Source: Eggerthella timonensis (GTDB taxonomy: Bacteria > Actinomycetota > Coriobacteriia > Coriobacteriales > Eggerthellaceae). From it: a stretch of DNA of 64,000 nt. Below the pieces are notes generated by a model. That model ran no database searches and was not told where the DNA came from. It worked only from the letters and a program-made list of their open reading frames with translations. Positions 17,027-26,020 of this stretch are shown here, piece by piece. Each line of letters begins with the position of its first letter. Position 1 is the first letter of the stretch. The position numbers were made by a program, and so were the translations under genes. The DNA lies in contig NZ_FXXA01000002.1 of assembly GCF_900184265.1 (NCBI RefSeq), positions 700,734 through 764,733 of the forward strand. Reading direction: 5' to 3'.

Positions 17027-17041
17027 TGAGAATTAGTATCA
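17027..17041. promoter_or_regulatory. Fur/PerR-like 7-1-7 box before catalase
   Basis: TGAGAAT-T-AGTATCA is a 7-1-7 inverted repeat, two bases from the Fur-family consensus TGATAATNATTATCA. It is followed by a second ATTAGTAT. It lies about 100 bases before the catalase start in an AT-rich island, as expected for a PerR- or Fur-type operator on an oxidative-stress gene. Confidence 0.5.
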
Positions 17042-17141
17042 ATTAGTATTCCATTCCAACAATCGGCCAGGTATGGTGAATCTATCACACAGAGATGCTG
17101 CAACGCGCAAGCGGATGCAGCAAAAGGGAAAGGGTCACGCC

Positions 17142-18695
17142 ATGGCCAACGAATTCGATACCACGCGCCTCACGAACGAGGCGGGCAACCCCGTCGCCGA
17201 CAACAACCACACCCTGACCGCGGGCGAGCGCGGCCCCATGATGCTCCAGGACAACTGGATGATCGAGAAGCTGGCGCACTTCGCCCGCGAGGTCATTCCC
17301 GAGCGACGCATGCACGCGAAGGGCTCCGGCGCGTACGGCACGTTCAAGGTAACCGGCGACATCAGCCAGTACACGAAGGCGAAGGTGTTCCAGCCGGGCG
17401 CCGAGACCGAGGTGTTCGTCCGCTTCTCCACCGTGGCCGGGGAGCGCGGCGCGGCCGACGCCGAGCGCGACATCCGCGGCTTCGCCATGAAGTTCTACAC
17501 GCCCGACGGCAACTGGGACCTTGTAGGCAACAACACGCCCGTGTTCTTCCTGCGCGACCCCAAGAAGTTCATCGACCTCAACCACGTGGTGAAGCGCGAC
17601 CCGCACACCAACATGCACTCCGCGCAGAGCAACTGGGACTTCTGGTCCAGCTTGCCGGAGGCGCTGCACCAGGTGACCATCGTCATGTCCGACCGCGGCA
17701 TCCCCGCCAGCTACCGCCACATGCACGGCTTCGGCAGCCACACGTTCAGCCTGATCAACGAGGACAACGAGCGCGTGTGGGTGAAGTTCCACCTCAAAAC
17801 CCAGCAGGGCATCAAGAACCTCACCGACGAGGAGGCCGGCCAGATCATCGCGGGCGACCGCGAGAGCCATCAGCGCGACTTGTTCAACGCCATCGAGCGC
17901 GGCGAGTACCCGAAGTGGACGTTCTCCATCCAGGTGATGGACGAGGCCACCGCGAAGAACTACAAAGAGAACCCGTTCGACATCACGAAGACGTGGAGCC
18001 ACAAGGAGTTCCCGCTCATCGAGGTGGGCGAGCTGGAGCTGAACCGCAACCCCGAGAACTACTTTGCCGAGGTGGAGCAGGCTGCGTTCGCGCCGACGCA
18101 CCTCGTGCCGGGCATCGGCCTGTCTCCTGACAAGCTGCTGCAGGGCCGCCTGTTCGCGTACGGCGACGCGCAGCGCTACCGCCTGGGCGTGAACCACAAC
18201 CACATCCCGGTGAACCGACCGCGCTGCCCCTACGCCGAGTTTCATCGCGACGGCATGATGCGCACCGACGGCAACTTCGGCGGAACCATCGGCTACGAGC
18301 CCAACAGCTACGGGCAGTGGCAGCAGCAGGCCGACGCGGCCGAGCCGCCGCTGGACCTGTTCGGCCCGATGGACGCATGGGATCCCGCCGACGACCCCAC
18401 CGACGACACGTTCTACCAGCCGGGCGACCTGTATCGCCTGATGGAAGAGCCGCAGCGCGCAGTGCTCATCTCGAACACGGCCGCGAACATGGACGGCGTC
18501 ACGGAGAACATCCGCCTGCGCCACGCGGCTCACTGCTACAAGGCCGATCCCGAATACGGCGATCGACTGGCCGCAGCGCTGGGCGTGGACGTTGAGCGCG
18601 TGCACGAGCTGGCGCAGATGACTCACGAGGAGCGCATGGCCGCCACCGGCCAGCAGGTCCCCGCCCGCAAGAAGGGCGGTGAGGTGCGCGCCTAG
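17142..18695 (+). CDS. katA: Monofunctional heme catalase
   Basis: Catalase that disproportionates hydrogen peroxide; small-subunit type, 517 residues. Active-site His 58 lies in [12 protein letters not shown], followed by the distal [19 protein letters not shown] segment. Asn in [11 protein letters not shown] and the proximal heme-ligand Tyr about 340 in [14 protein letters not shown] complete the signature. The start is ATG 17142, with AAAGGGAAAGGG upstream. The symbol katA is assigned by class only. A Fur/PerR-like box at 17027 suggests peroxide or metal control. Catalase is useful to gut anaerobes exposed to oxygen near the mucosa. It is transcribed alone. Confidence 0.95.
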   Translation: MANEFDTTRLTNEAGNPVADNNHTLTAGERGPMMLQDNWMIEKLAHFAREVIPERRMHAKGSGAYGTFKVTGDISQYTKAKVFQPGAETEVFVRFSTVAGERGAADAERDIRGFAMKFYTPDGNWDLVGNNTPVFFLRDPKKFIDLNHVVKRDPHTNMHSAQSNWDFWSSLPEALHQVTIVMSDRGIPASYRHMHGFGSHTFSLINEDNERVWVKFHLKTQQGIKNLTDEEAGQIIAGDRESHQRDLFNAIERGEYPKWTFSIQVMDEATAKNYKENPFDITKTWSHKEFPLIEVGELELNRNPENYFAEVEQAAFAPTHLVPGIGLSPDKLLQGRLFAYGDAQRYRLGVNHNHIPVNRPRCPYAEFHRDGMMRTDGNFGGTIGYEPNSYGQWQQQADAAEPPLDLFGPMDAWDPADDPTDDTFYQPGDLYRLMEEPQRAVLISNTAANMDGVTENIRLRHAAHCYKADPEYGDRLAAALGVDVERVHELAQMTHEERMAATGQQVPARKKGGEVRA

Positions 18696-18700
18696 CGCTC

Positions 18701-18757
18701 GAATGTCCCCAAAGGTGCCGAATGTCCCCAAAGGTGCCTGTCCCCTTTGGGGACATT
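18701..18757. repeat. REP-like element with tandem arm
   Basis: A 19-base unit (GAATGTCCCCAAAGGTGCC) is repeated head to tail at 18701-18719 and 18720-18738. The second copy forms a 14-bp inverted repeat with 18744-18757. It belongs with the palindrome at 633-671 (shared AATGTCCC and GGGACATT ends). It lies just after the catalase stop. Confidence 0.7.
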
Positions 18758-18951
18758 GGTCCCATGGGGGACACCCAACCAAGCTATTCCGCATACGGCC
18801 GCTTCTGCTCATCCCTCTTGCAGAAGCGGCCCGTCTTCGTTTTCGAACAGGAACCGCGCGGCGATCAGCTGCATCACGGATCGCGCACCGCACCCCGCTT
18901 GCTGTCGATCGGAGCTACGATCTTCTTTTCAAACGTTGAAAGGAGTCTCCG

Positions 18952-19173
18952 ATGCGGGAAATTTCCGGTTTGGCCAAGTTCGGCTACTTTTGCGTGGGCC
19001 TGTTCGGCGGCCTGCTGGGCGTGCTGGCCGCGTGGTTCATGGGCAGGGACGGATGGGGCTGGAGCGAGGGCGGCAAGCTGTTCGCCTGGTTCGGCTGCCT
19101 GTTCTGGCTCATCGTGTGGGTGATCATGGTGGTCACCGGCGGCATCGCTGCGTTTTTGGGCATGTTGTTCTAG
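18952..19173 (+). CDS. Small two-helix membrane protein
   Basis: 73 residues with two hydrophobic segments (about 8-28 and 43-70) joined by a short Gly/Trp-rich loop (GRDGWGWSEGGK). The start ATG has AAAGGAG eight bases upstream, a good ribosome-binding site. I do not recognise a family. No partner gene overlaps it; it stands alone between catalase and the serpin gene. Confidence 0.7.
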   Translation: MREISGLAKFGYFCVGLFGGLLGVLAAWFMGRDGWGWSEGGKLFAWFGCLFWLIVWVIMVVTGGIAAFLGMLF

Positions 19174-19249
19174 CCTCATTCCCGACAATTCGGGCGGCTC
19201 GATCGTGTTACCCTTTGACGGATCAAGCAGGTTCGACGGAGGGAGCACG

Positions 19250-20668
19250 ATGGAGCGAGGGAAGCGGCAGGCGAATCGGGGCGATGGCCTCACATGGAAG
19301 GCGTTGACGCTGTTCGCAGCGCTCGCGACGCTGTTGGCGGCAAGCGCGCTGCTCGGCGCGTGCACCACGCAGCAGTCGACCATCGAGCCAGCTGGCGAGC
19401 CGACCAGCGAGCCGACGGGCGAGCGCACCGGCGAGTTCGCAGTAGCGCAGCCGGCCATGCCGCAGAAGGCCTCCGAGGACGATCCCGAGGCGTGGCTCGA
19501 CACGCTGGAGAAGAACCCCGTCGACCAGCCGTTCGTGGAGTCGCTGTCGGCGTTCGCGTACCGCAGCTCGGCTTCGGTGCTGGGCGGCGCGGCGGACGAC
19601 GGCGGCGAGCCCGTCGCCGATGATCCCAACCGCATGTATTCCCCGCTCAGCCTGTACTACGCTCTGGCGCTCGCCAACGAGGGCGCCGCAGGCCAGACGC
19701 GCGACGAGATCGATGCGGTGCTGGGAGCGCCCGCCGGCGTCAGCGTGCCCGAGCAGTGCGGCAACCTGTTCCGCGTGCTGGCGACCGATCCCTTCTCCAC
19801 GGTCGATCTGGCGAACTCCATCTGGATGGCGAAGGACAATCCCTTCGAGCAGTCGTTCGTCGACACCGCCACCGGGCAGTTCTACGCCACGCCGTTCTCG
19901 GTGGAATTCGGCACCGAAGCCACCGATCGAGCCATGGCCGCGTGGATTTCCGAAAAAACGGGCGGCACCATCGACCCCCAGGTGAAAACCGAGCGTGACC
20001 TGCTGCTGTCCATCATCAACACCGTGTACTTCAAGGGAAGCTGGACGGACCCGTTCGATGCGGCGAGCACCGCGTCCGCCACGTTCCACGCCGCCGCGGG
20101 CGATGTCGAAACCGACTTCATGACGCAGCGCATCGACTCGCTGCAAGGCTACCGTAGAACCGACGACTTCCTGCGCGCCAGCCTCGCGTTCACGGGCGGC
20201 ACCATGATGACGTTCGTCCTGCCGAACGAGGGCGTCTCGGTGGACGACCTGCTGTCCGACGAGCAGCGCCTGGCCGAGGCCTTCGCCGTGGACGCCAACG
20301 AAGACGAGTACGGCTTCATCACCTACGTGGTGCCGAAAGCCGCCTTCGACACCGAGTTCGATCTGATCCCGGCGCTCGAGCGCCTGGGCATGGAAGCGGC
20401 GTTCGACGACCGGGCCGATTTCTCGAACCTCACGTCCACGCCGGCGTACATCTCCATGGTCAAGCAGGAAAGCCACATCGCCTGGGATGAAGAGGGCGCC
20501 GAAGCCAGCGCCTACACGAACATCGGCATCAGCGAGATGTCCGCGATGATTCCCGAAGGCGACGAGGTGGAGCTGCGCCTCGATCGCCCGTTCCTGTTCC
20601 AAATCACGTCGTCGCAGGGGATCCCCCTGTTCGTTGGCGTATGCGGCAACCCAGCCGCGGAGGCGTAA
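19250..20668 (+). CDS. Serpin-family lipoprotein
   Basis: Serine-protease inhibitor (serpin, I4), 472 residues, predicted to be lipid-anchored outside the cell: lipobox LLGAC with Cys 38, then a Thr/Glu/Pro-rich linker to about 70. The serpin fold follows: SPLSLYYALALANEGAAGQTRDEI helix, LANSIWM, INTVYFKGSW near 247-256, a mid-region TMMTFVLPNEG, and the C-terminal DRPFLFQI strand. The reactive-loop hinge EEGAEASAY leads to Met 430-Ser 431 at the predicted P1-P1' position, counting from the conserved P17 Glu. Small residues at P14-P10 suggest a working inhibitor that undergoes loop insertion. The start ATG 19250 follows GGAGGGA. Bacterial serpins are uncommon and are best known from gut bifidobacteria. 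Confidence 0.92.
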   Translation: MERGKRQANRGDGLTWKALTLFAALATLLAASALLGACTTQQSTIEPAGEPTSEPTGERTGEFAVAQPAMPQKASEDDPEAWLDTLEKNPVDQPFVESLSAFAYRSSASVLGGAADDGGEPVADDPNRMYSPLSLYYALALANEGAAGQTRDEIDAVLGAPAGVSVPEQCGNLFRVLATDPFSTVDLANSIWMAKDNPFEQSFVDTATGQFYATPFSVEFGTEATDRAMAAWISEKTGGTIDPQVKTERDLLLSIINTVYFKGSWTDPFDAASTASATFHAAAGDVETDFMTQRIDSLQGYRRTDDFLRASLAFTGGTMMTFVLPNEGVSVDDLLSDEQRLAEAFAVDANEDEYGFITYVVPKAAFDTEFDLIPALERLGMEAAFDDRADFSNLTSTPAYISMVKQESHIAWDEEGAEASAYTNIGISEMSAMIPEGDEVELRLDRPFLFQITSSQGIPLFVGVCGNPAAEA

Positions 20669-20684
20669 GTGCCAACGTGCGGGT

Positions 20685-20718
20685 GCGCGATGCGAGTTGG
20701 AGGAGTCTCGCATCGCGC
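20685..20718. terminator. Hairpin between convergent genes
   Basis: Perfect 12-bp stem (GCGCGATGCGAG with its complement, 20685-20696 and 20707-20718) between the serpin (+) and flavoprotein (-) genes. There is no T-run. Confidence 0.55.
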
Positions 20719-20747
20719 GCCGTGGACGGCCGTGCATCGCTCGAGCG

Positions 20748-22706
20748 CTACGCCCCCGCTTTCTCAAGCGCTGCTTTAACGGCTTCAACAAAAGCCTTGC
20801 TAGTAACGGAGGCACCCGAGACGACATCAATGTCAGGGGACTGCTTATCGAGGACCATCTGCGGAAGCTTCTTGAGTGCTTCGCCGCCGATTTCGGGAGT
20901 CTCGCTTTCCTTAAGCACTTCTACGGACTCAATGGTGCTATCGTCCATCTTGATCTTGACGACGATCTCTCCGCCGAGTCCTGACGCCGCTCCTACATAC
21001 TCGTTTTCGGCAACCTGGTACTCGGCGCTGTCGACGGCATCCGTTTCAGCTCCGAGGGTGTAGCTCAAATCGGACTCCACCTGGCTTTTAGCGGCGTACA
21101 AAGCTAGATCGTCCTTCTTTTCCGCCGCGTTCGTGCCGGCTATCTTTCCGAACACGAGACACTCTGTCATATTCGACGCGCCTTGGTAGTTCTTTGACGT
21201 GAAACCACCGAATTCGCCGGCAGCGTAAAGATGCGGGATGGGATTGCCTTGTACATCCAGGACCTGCGAATTGGCATCGTGGCGTGGGCCGCCTTGGGTG
21301 TTCAGAATGCGCGCTACCATAGGGAACGAGTAATAGGGGCCGGAACCGATTTCCTTCATAGTCGCTGCATCTCGATCGTACTCCCAGTCCTCGCCTTGCT
21401 GCGCGTAGAGGTTGTACTTCTCGATCGTGCGCTTCAAGACGGCGGGATCGGCGCCGATTGATCCTGCGAGGGCTTCGATGCTGTCTGCTTGCACAATCAG
21501 GGATGCCATTCTGTCGTCTAACTGGTTCGCCTGGGCGATAAGGTCGTAATGGGCCTGATCCATGATCAGGTGATTGTGCTTCGTATGCTGGGGGTGGGGC
21601 CACTCGCCGTGCCCTGATACGTGCCCGTGCCTGGTCATGTAGGTCTCGTTCACGTACCGGCTGCCGTCGGATCCCACGAGAACGTAGCTGCCGCCCGTAT
21701 CGAATCCGGGAATGCCTACGGTTCCATACGGAGATCGCTCGCCCATAGGAGCCTCGAGGCCAGCGCCTCCGAGAAATCGAATTCCCTCGTAGACGCCCAT
21801 ATGCCAAAGATCCGCCCCTGCTTCGAGAACCATCGAGATGCCGTCGCCCCGGTTGTACAACGTGCCGATGGGGTTGTAGACGGCAAGTCCCAGATAGTCG
21901 TTCACCATGCGCGGGTTGTTCTCAAAGCCGCCGCATGCTAAGACGACGCCATTCCGTGCCCGGATGTTGAGCGGGGTGCCTTTCCGTTCGATGGCTACGC
22001 CGAGTATCGTCAAGGTGTCCGGATCTTGGATGAGCGCGGTGCCGGGAGACTCGTACCACACGTCGATCTGGTTTTTCTCCTCATACACTTTGTCTCGGTA
22101 CAGGTTCCATAGAGCGGCATCGGAGAATTTGCCGTTGATGGTTCCCACGTCGACGGCATCGCTGCCTTCGAGTTCGGGAAATTCGGGAATCCCCCAGTTC
22201 CAAGCTGCCTGCCCTTTGAAACTCGTCACCTTCTCGATGCCGTATTCATTCACGAGGATGCTCGGTATCTGAACCATGCCGTCAACGAGCGCGCGCAGGA
22301 CGTCTTCGTCATACTCGATGCCTCCCGATAGCGCTTCGTAGTAAGTCAAGAGTTTATCCTCGTCCCCTTCCTTGCCGAACGCGATGCATTGGGCGCAGTA
22401 GCGGGTGTTGCCTCCTTCGTGCCCTTCGGGTGCGACGTCGAAGAGCAGCACCTCTGCGCCGTTCTTCGCTGCGTAGTGAGCGGCAACCGCTCCCGCCCCG
22501 CCGAACCCCATGATGAGTACGTCGTATTCGCCGTCCCACTTGACCGTATCCGCGTAGGTGTACGAACCCGACTGGGCGGTTGCCGTCTGTGCTGGCGAAC
22601 AGCCCCCAAGTGCTCCGATAGCGGCAGTGCCGAAGATTCCTGCAGCGGCTCCCTTGAGAAAATTGCGTCGCGTGAAACTGCTTTCCGGCGTTTGATTCTC
22701 GACCAC
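20748..22706 (-). CDS. Tat-exported flavin reductase with C-terminal FMN-binding domain
   Basis: Two-domain flavoprotein, 652 residues. Twin-arginine signal FTRRNFLKGAAAG near 11-23; lipobox-like GGC with Cys 36. The FAD_binding_2 domain starts at about 62 (VLIMGFGGAGA). An FMN-binding domain lies at about 575-650 with the DVVSGAS flavinylation motif. The order is FAD then FMN, the reverse of the gene at 13069. Compared with its neighbours it has noticeably lower GC and more AT-ending codons, which suggests later acquisition. It is divergent from a PucR-type regulator rather than a LuxR-type one. It is likely a respiratory reductase of an organic acceptor; the substrate is unknown. Confidence 0.87.
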   Translation of the reverse strand: MVENQTPESSFTRRNFLKGAAAGIFGTAAIGALGGCSPAQTATAQSGSYTYADTVKWDGEYDVLIMGFGGAGAVAAHYAAKNGAEVLLFDVAPEGHEGGNTRYCAQCIAFGKEGDEDKLLTYYEALSGGIEYDEDVLRALVDGMVQIPSILVNEYGIEKVTSFKGQAAWNWGIPEFPELEGSDAVDVGTINGKFSDAALWNLYRDKVYEEKNQIDVWYESPGTALIQDPDTLTILGVAIERKGTPLNIRARNGVVLACGGFENNPRMVNDYLGLAVYNPIGTLYNRGDGISMVLEAGADLWHMGVYEGIRFLGGAGLEAPMGERSPYGTVGIPGFDTGGSYVLVGSDGSRYVNETYMTRHGHVSGHGEWPHPQHTKHNHLIMDQAHYDLIAQANQLDDRMASLIVQADSIEALAGSIGADPAVLKRTIEKYNLYAQQGEDWEYDRDAATMKEIGSGPYYSFPMVARILNTQGGPRHDANSQVLDVQGNPIPHLYAAGEFGGFTSKNYQGASNMTECLVFGKIAGTNAAEKKDDLALYAAKSQVESDLSYTLGAETDAVDSAEYQVAENEYVGAASGLGGEIVVKIKMDDSTIESVEVLKESETPEIGGEALKKLPQMVLDKQSPDIDVVSGASVTSKAFVEAVKAALEKAGA

Positions 22707-22815
22707 GATAGATCCCCTTCCTGCTGATTCGAGCAGTCCTTCAGTTTGTTTCTTTATACGAACGCAGGCGCTTGCTGGTTAGCAAGATACGCGCAAAGGA
22801 GAAAGGGCGATATAG

Positions 22816-22821
22816 TATAAT
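22816..22821 (+). promoter_or_regulatory. Putative -10 element (TATAAT) of PucR-type gene
   Basis: TAGTATAATG, a perfect -10 hexamer in the 199-base divergent region, 85 bases before the regulator start. No good -35 is visible. Confidence 0.45.
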
Positions 22822-22844
22822 GTGAAAAACGAAAGGGTGTAATT

Positions 22845-22858
22845 TGGTCTTCTGACCA
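22845..22858. promoter_or_regulatory. Candidate operator TGGTC-4-GACCA
   Basis: 5-4-5 palindrome just downstream of the TATAAT box in the divergent region. Its position suits a regulator-binding site, but no experimental class is recognised. Confidence 0.3.
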
Positions 22859-22905
22859 GTTGAGGGCTCTGTTATTGGATTTTTACCAACGCGGGAGGGG
22901 GCGAC

Positions 22906-24144
22906 TTGTGTGTTTGCACAAGTCGAGCGCACATGTCGATGCTTTCAATAAGGGCAGAATCGACACTGCTGCCCATGGTGTACGAGTGCGTCGACATGCA
23001 GCAGTTCATAGATGCCGCTGCGGCGCTTATAGGAACCCCCATCCGCTTTTCGCCTGACAACGATTTGGAGCTTGCATTCACTTCTCCAGGTTATCCAGCA
23101 TCCGACATTGACGATATTCGTCAATTGCTCGCGAACGACGAGTTGGCGTTCCATACATTCCTCGACGTCGTTCGCAAAGCCGACAGCCAGAGCAAACCGA
23201 TCTACCTCTTTGATGGAAATGAGGTAGGAGGCGATGTCGGAAACGGCAGGGTCGAGAAGATATTCTGCAATATCGCGATCGGGACACGTTACTACGGAAA
23301 CCTGTCCATCCCCCGAGCGGATATACCCCTCGAGACCGTTGACGGAGATCTAGTCGCGACGATAGCCCATCTGGTTGCCCTCATGTGCGCGGCTCATGGT
23401 GTAGGAGGATTCGAGCGCACGAACGAAGATGCTTTCAGGGCGCTTCTCTTCGGGGCGGTAACGAATTCCGCGCAGCTTGCGTTGCGCGTGAGGGATTGGA
23501 AGGCGTACGAAAACAGGGAGTGGAGGCTGATTTGCGTTGCCTTGTCCGAAGACAGGCCCGAATCGTTTCTTCGCTCGGCCATCCAGAGGATTTTTCTCGA
23601 TAGCCCCGTTGTTTCGAAGGGAAAGACGATCAACGTACTGTTCGATATCGCGGACGGCGACATCGATTCGTCAACGGAGGACAAGCTCCGTGAGCTTGCC
23701 TATAGTTTCAAAACCGTTGTGCTTGTCAGCGGCTCGTTCGATGACGTCCTTTCGTGCTTGGACGTGCATTCGTGTATGCAGAGCTTTCCTCAAATGAGAG
23801 ACCCGGAGCCTGGAATGTTGGTCAACTGCGATCGCTACAAGGAGTTCTCCTTGTTCTGGTATTCCAAGCTGCCCCCGCATGAGCTCGAAAGGCTTATGCA
23901 CCCGGCGATTTTGGCCATGAGCCGCTACGATGAGGAAAACGGTACCGAATATCTGAAAACGCTTCGCACGTATGCGGAGTCGAACAAGAACGTCGTTGAA
24001 ACGGCGCTGAATCTTTCGGTTCATGCCAACACGGTCAATTACCGTGTCAAACGGATACGAGAGCTATTCGACATCGATCTTTCGGATGCAGACACGCTCT
24101 TTGAGGTAATGCTTGCGTTTCGCCTGCGTGACTTCATCGGGTGA
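22906..24144 (+). CDS. PucR/CdaR-type transcription regulator
   Basis: Regulator with a C-terminal PucR-type helix-turn-helix (HTH_30), about residues 350-410: YLKTLRTYAESNKNVVETALNLSVHANTVNYRVKRI. The N-terminal 330 residues form a sensory region without an obvious named domain. The length is 412 residues from TTG 22906, which has a strong GGGAGGGGG ribosome-binding site six bases upstream. ATG 22933 and ATG 22975 are alternatives. It is divergent from the FAD-FMN reductase 20748-22706, and like it has lower GC than the surroundings, so the two probably moved together. A clear terminator follows. Confidence 0.82.
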   Translation: MCVCTSRAHMSMLSIRAESTLLPMVYECVDMQQFIDAAAALIGTPIRFSPDNDLELAFTSPGYPASDIDDIRQLLANDELAFHTFLDVVRKADSQSKPIYLFDGNEVGGDVGNGRVEKIFCNIAIGTRYYGNLSIPRADIPLETVDGDLVATIAHLVALMCAAHGVGGFERTNEDAFRALLFGAVTNSAQLALRVRDWKAYENREWRLICVALSEDRPESFLRSAIQRIFLDSPVVSKGKTINVLFDIADGDIDSSTEDKLRELAYSFKTVVLVSGSFDDVLSCLDVHSCMQSFPQMRDPEPGMLVNCDRYKEFSLFWYSKLPPHELERLMHPAILAMSRYDEENGTEYLKTLRTYAESNKNVVETALNLSVHANTVNYRVKRIRELFDIDLSDADTLFEVMLAFRLRDFIG

Positions 24145-24148
24145 AACG

Positions 24149-24176
24149 AAACGAACCCCGGATCGGGGTTCGTTTT
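24149..24176 (+). terminator. Rho-independent terminator of PucR-type gene
   Basis: AACGAACCCCG-GAT-CGGGGTTCGTT (11-bp stem) followed by a short T-run, starting five bases after the stop codon. Confidence 0.85.
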
Positions 24177-24186
24177 CATATGCGGA

Positions 24187-24269
24187 TGGTGCCCGAGGCG
24201 GGATTTGAACCCGCACGTCTAGGACAACGGTTTTTGAGACCGCCGCGTCTGCCATTCCGCCACTCGGGC
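24187..24269 (-). tRNA. tRNA-Leu (anticodon CAA)
   Basis: Minus-strand tRNA. The acceptor stem GCCCGAG (24263-24269) pairs with CTCGGGC (24191-24197), the discriminator is A, and CCA is encoded (24187-24189). The anticodon stem GCGGT/ACCGT closes the loop CTCAAAA, giving anticodon CAA. The long variable arm is typical of class II leucine tRNAs, and the T-arm GCGGGTTCAAATCCCGC is intact. Confidence 0.95.
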
Positions 24270-24480
24270 GCATCACGAAAGTATACCGGATGCCCCGGTG
24301 CCCGTCGAGGAGAAAATGCTGCGCACCGGCGACAAACCTTCGGCGACAATCGCTCAACATATGCATGATGCCCTGGCGTGTCGATTCGGCAACGGTCATA
24401 ATGGGGTGATCTTCGCCGCGCGGCCATGCTGTCGCGCCGGCACCAACAAGCGCACGCGCACCGAGAGTCGGGAGGCACCT

Positions 24481-25902
24481 ATGGAGCACGAAGAACTGAC
24501 CAAGAAGATCGACGCGTACCTCGAGGACAACTGGGAGACGATGGTCGACGACATCGCGACGCTCGTCCGCATCCCCAGCTTCCAGGAAGAAGACAAGGCG
24601 GCCGAGGGCGCGCCGTTCGGCCCCGGCCCGAAAGAGGCGCTCACCGCGGCGCTCAAGCTGGCGGGCGACATGGGCTTCAAAACGCACGACGTCGAGGGCT
24701 ACATCGGGTTCGCCGACTTTCCCGGCAAAAGCGAGACGCAGCTGGGCATCATCGGCCACATGGACGTGGTTCCCGCCGGCCCCGGCTGGACCTTCGAGCC
24801 GTATGCGGTCACGCGCAAGGAGGGCTACCTCGTCGGACGCGGCACGCTCGACGACAAGGGCCCCAGCGTGGTGGCGCTGCACGCCATGAAGTTCTGGAAG
24901 GATATGCAGGATGCCGGCGAGGTGCCGGAGTTCCCCTACACGATTCGCTTCCTGTTCGGCGCGAACGAGGAATCGGGCATGGCCGACGTGGCGTACTACC
25001 ACAAGCACTATGAAGACCCTGCGTTCCTGTTCACGCCCGACGCCGAATTCCCCGTGTGCTACGGCGAGAAGGGCGGCTACGACGGCGTCATCGCCAGCAA
25101 GCCCATCGCCGACCGCGTGGTGCTCGAGTTCACGGGCGGCGCGGCCACGAACGCGGTGCCCGGCATCGCCGAAGCCGTGGTGAAGGCCGACGCCGCCAAC
25201 CTGCCGAACACCGACCGCATCACCGTGACGGCCGACGGCGAAGGCCGCGCGAAGCTCACCGCCGCCGGCAAGGGCGCCCACGCTTCCATGCCCGACGAGG
25301 GCGTGAACGCCATCGGGCTCATCGTGGACTACCTGCTGGAGCACGACCTGTGCACCGCCGACGAGCGCGCGTTCTTCGAGCTCGACCAAAAGCTGCTCAA
25401 CCACACCGACGGCGGCGGCATCGGCATCAAGAGCTCCGACGAGTACTTCGGCCCGCTCACCGTCATCGGCGGCACCATCAAGATCGAGGACGACCGTTTC
25501 GTGCAGACGCTCGACAGCCGTTTCCCCACGTCCATCACGGCCGACGAGATCAGCGAGCGTCTGCGCCAGCTCACCGACGAAATCGGCGGCACGTTCGAGA
25601 ACACGCTGCTCATGGTGCCGTTCCTCGTGAAGCCGGACAGCCCGGTGATCCAGGCGCTGCTGAACGCGTACAACGAGGCCACGGGCGAGGACGCCAAGCC
25701 GTTCACGATGGGCGGCGGCACGTACGCGCGCGAGTTCAAGAGCGGCGCCAGCTTCGGCCCCGAGAAGCCGTGGATCAAGGATCCGGAATGGGTCGGCATG
25801 ATGCACGGTCCCGACGAGGGCGTCAGCGAGGACCTGCTCAAACAGTCCTTCAAGATCTACGCGCTCACGCTCGATAAGCTCATGCAGCTCGACCTCCAGT
25901 AA
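24481..25902 (+). CDS. M20-family dipeptidase, PepV type
   Basis: Zinc aminopeptidase/dipeptidase of the PepV branch of family M20, 473 residues. Zinc ligands are visible: His 93 and the following Asp 95 in GHMDVVPAG, Asp in GRGTLDDKGP (about 124-125), the catalytic Glu pair in ANEESG (about 163-164), and a C-terminal His in MHGPDEG. PepV enzymes hydrolyse dipeptides, including Xaa-His types, inside the cell. The start ATG 24481 follows CGGGAGG. It lies between a tRNA (-) and a phosphatase gene (+), probably its own transcription unit. Confidence 0.92.
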   Translation: MEHEELTKKIDAYLEDNWETMVDDIATLVRIPSFQEEDKAAEGAPFGPGPKEALTAALKLAGDMGFKTHDVEGYIGFADFPGKSETQLGIIGHMDVVPAGPGWTFEPYAVTRKEGYLVGRGTLDDKGPSVVALHAMKFWKDMQDAGEVPEFPYTIRFLFGANEESGMADVAYYHKHYEDPAFLFTPDAEFPVCYGEKGGYDGVIASKPIADRVVLEFTGGAATNAVPGIAEAVVKADAANLPNTDRITVTADGEGRAKLTAAGKGAHASMPDEGVNAIGLIVDYLLEHDLCTADERAFFELDQKLLNHTDGGGIGIKSSDEYFGPLTVIGGTIKIEDDRFVQTLDSRFPTSITADEISERLRQLTDEIGGTFENTLLMVPFLVKPDSPVIQALLNAYNEATGEDAKPFTMGGGTYAREFKSGASFGPEKPWIKDPEWVGMMHGPDEGVSEDLLKQSFKIYALTLDKLMQLDLQ

Positions 25903-25917
25903 CGATTTTCGTACGAA

Positions 25918-25946
25918 CGCCCCGGCGGCCGCGCGCTGCCGGGGCG
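25918..25946 (+). terminator. GC hairpin after dipeptidase gene
   Basis: CGCCCCGGC and its complement (25918-25926, 25938-25946), 16 bases after the stop. The T-run is absent, so termination strength is uncertain. Confidence 0.45.
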
Positions 25947-26020
25947 CCGCGTCCTTCCCGGCGGCCCGTCGGCCGACAAGCGCCCGGTTCGGGCGTTTCT
26001 GTTTTTGAAAGGTGGTTCGC

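Noticed and set aside
17085-18893. 602-residue minus-strand frame opposite catalase
   Set aside because: The catalase motifs are unmistakable on the plus strand.
24187-24269. tRNA gene as an integration site of a mobile island
   Set aside because: No integrase gene and no repeat of the tRNA 3' end were seen in the window.
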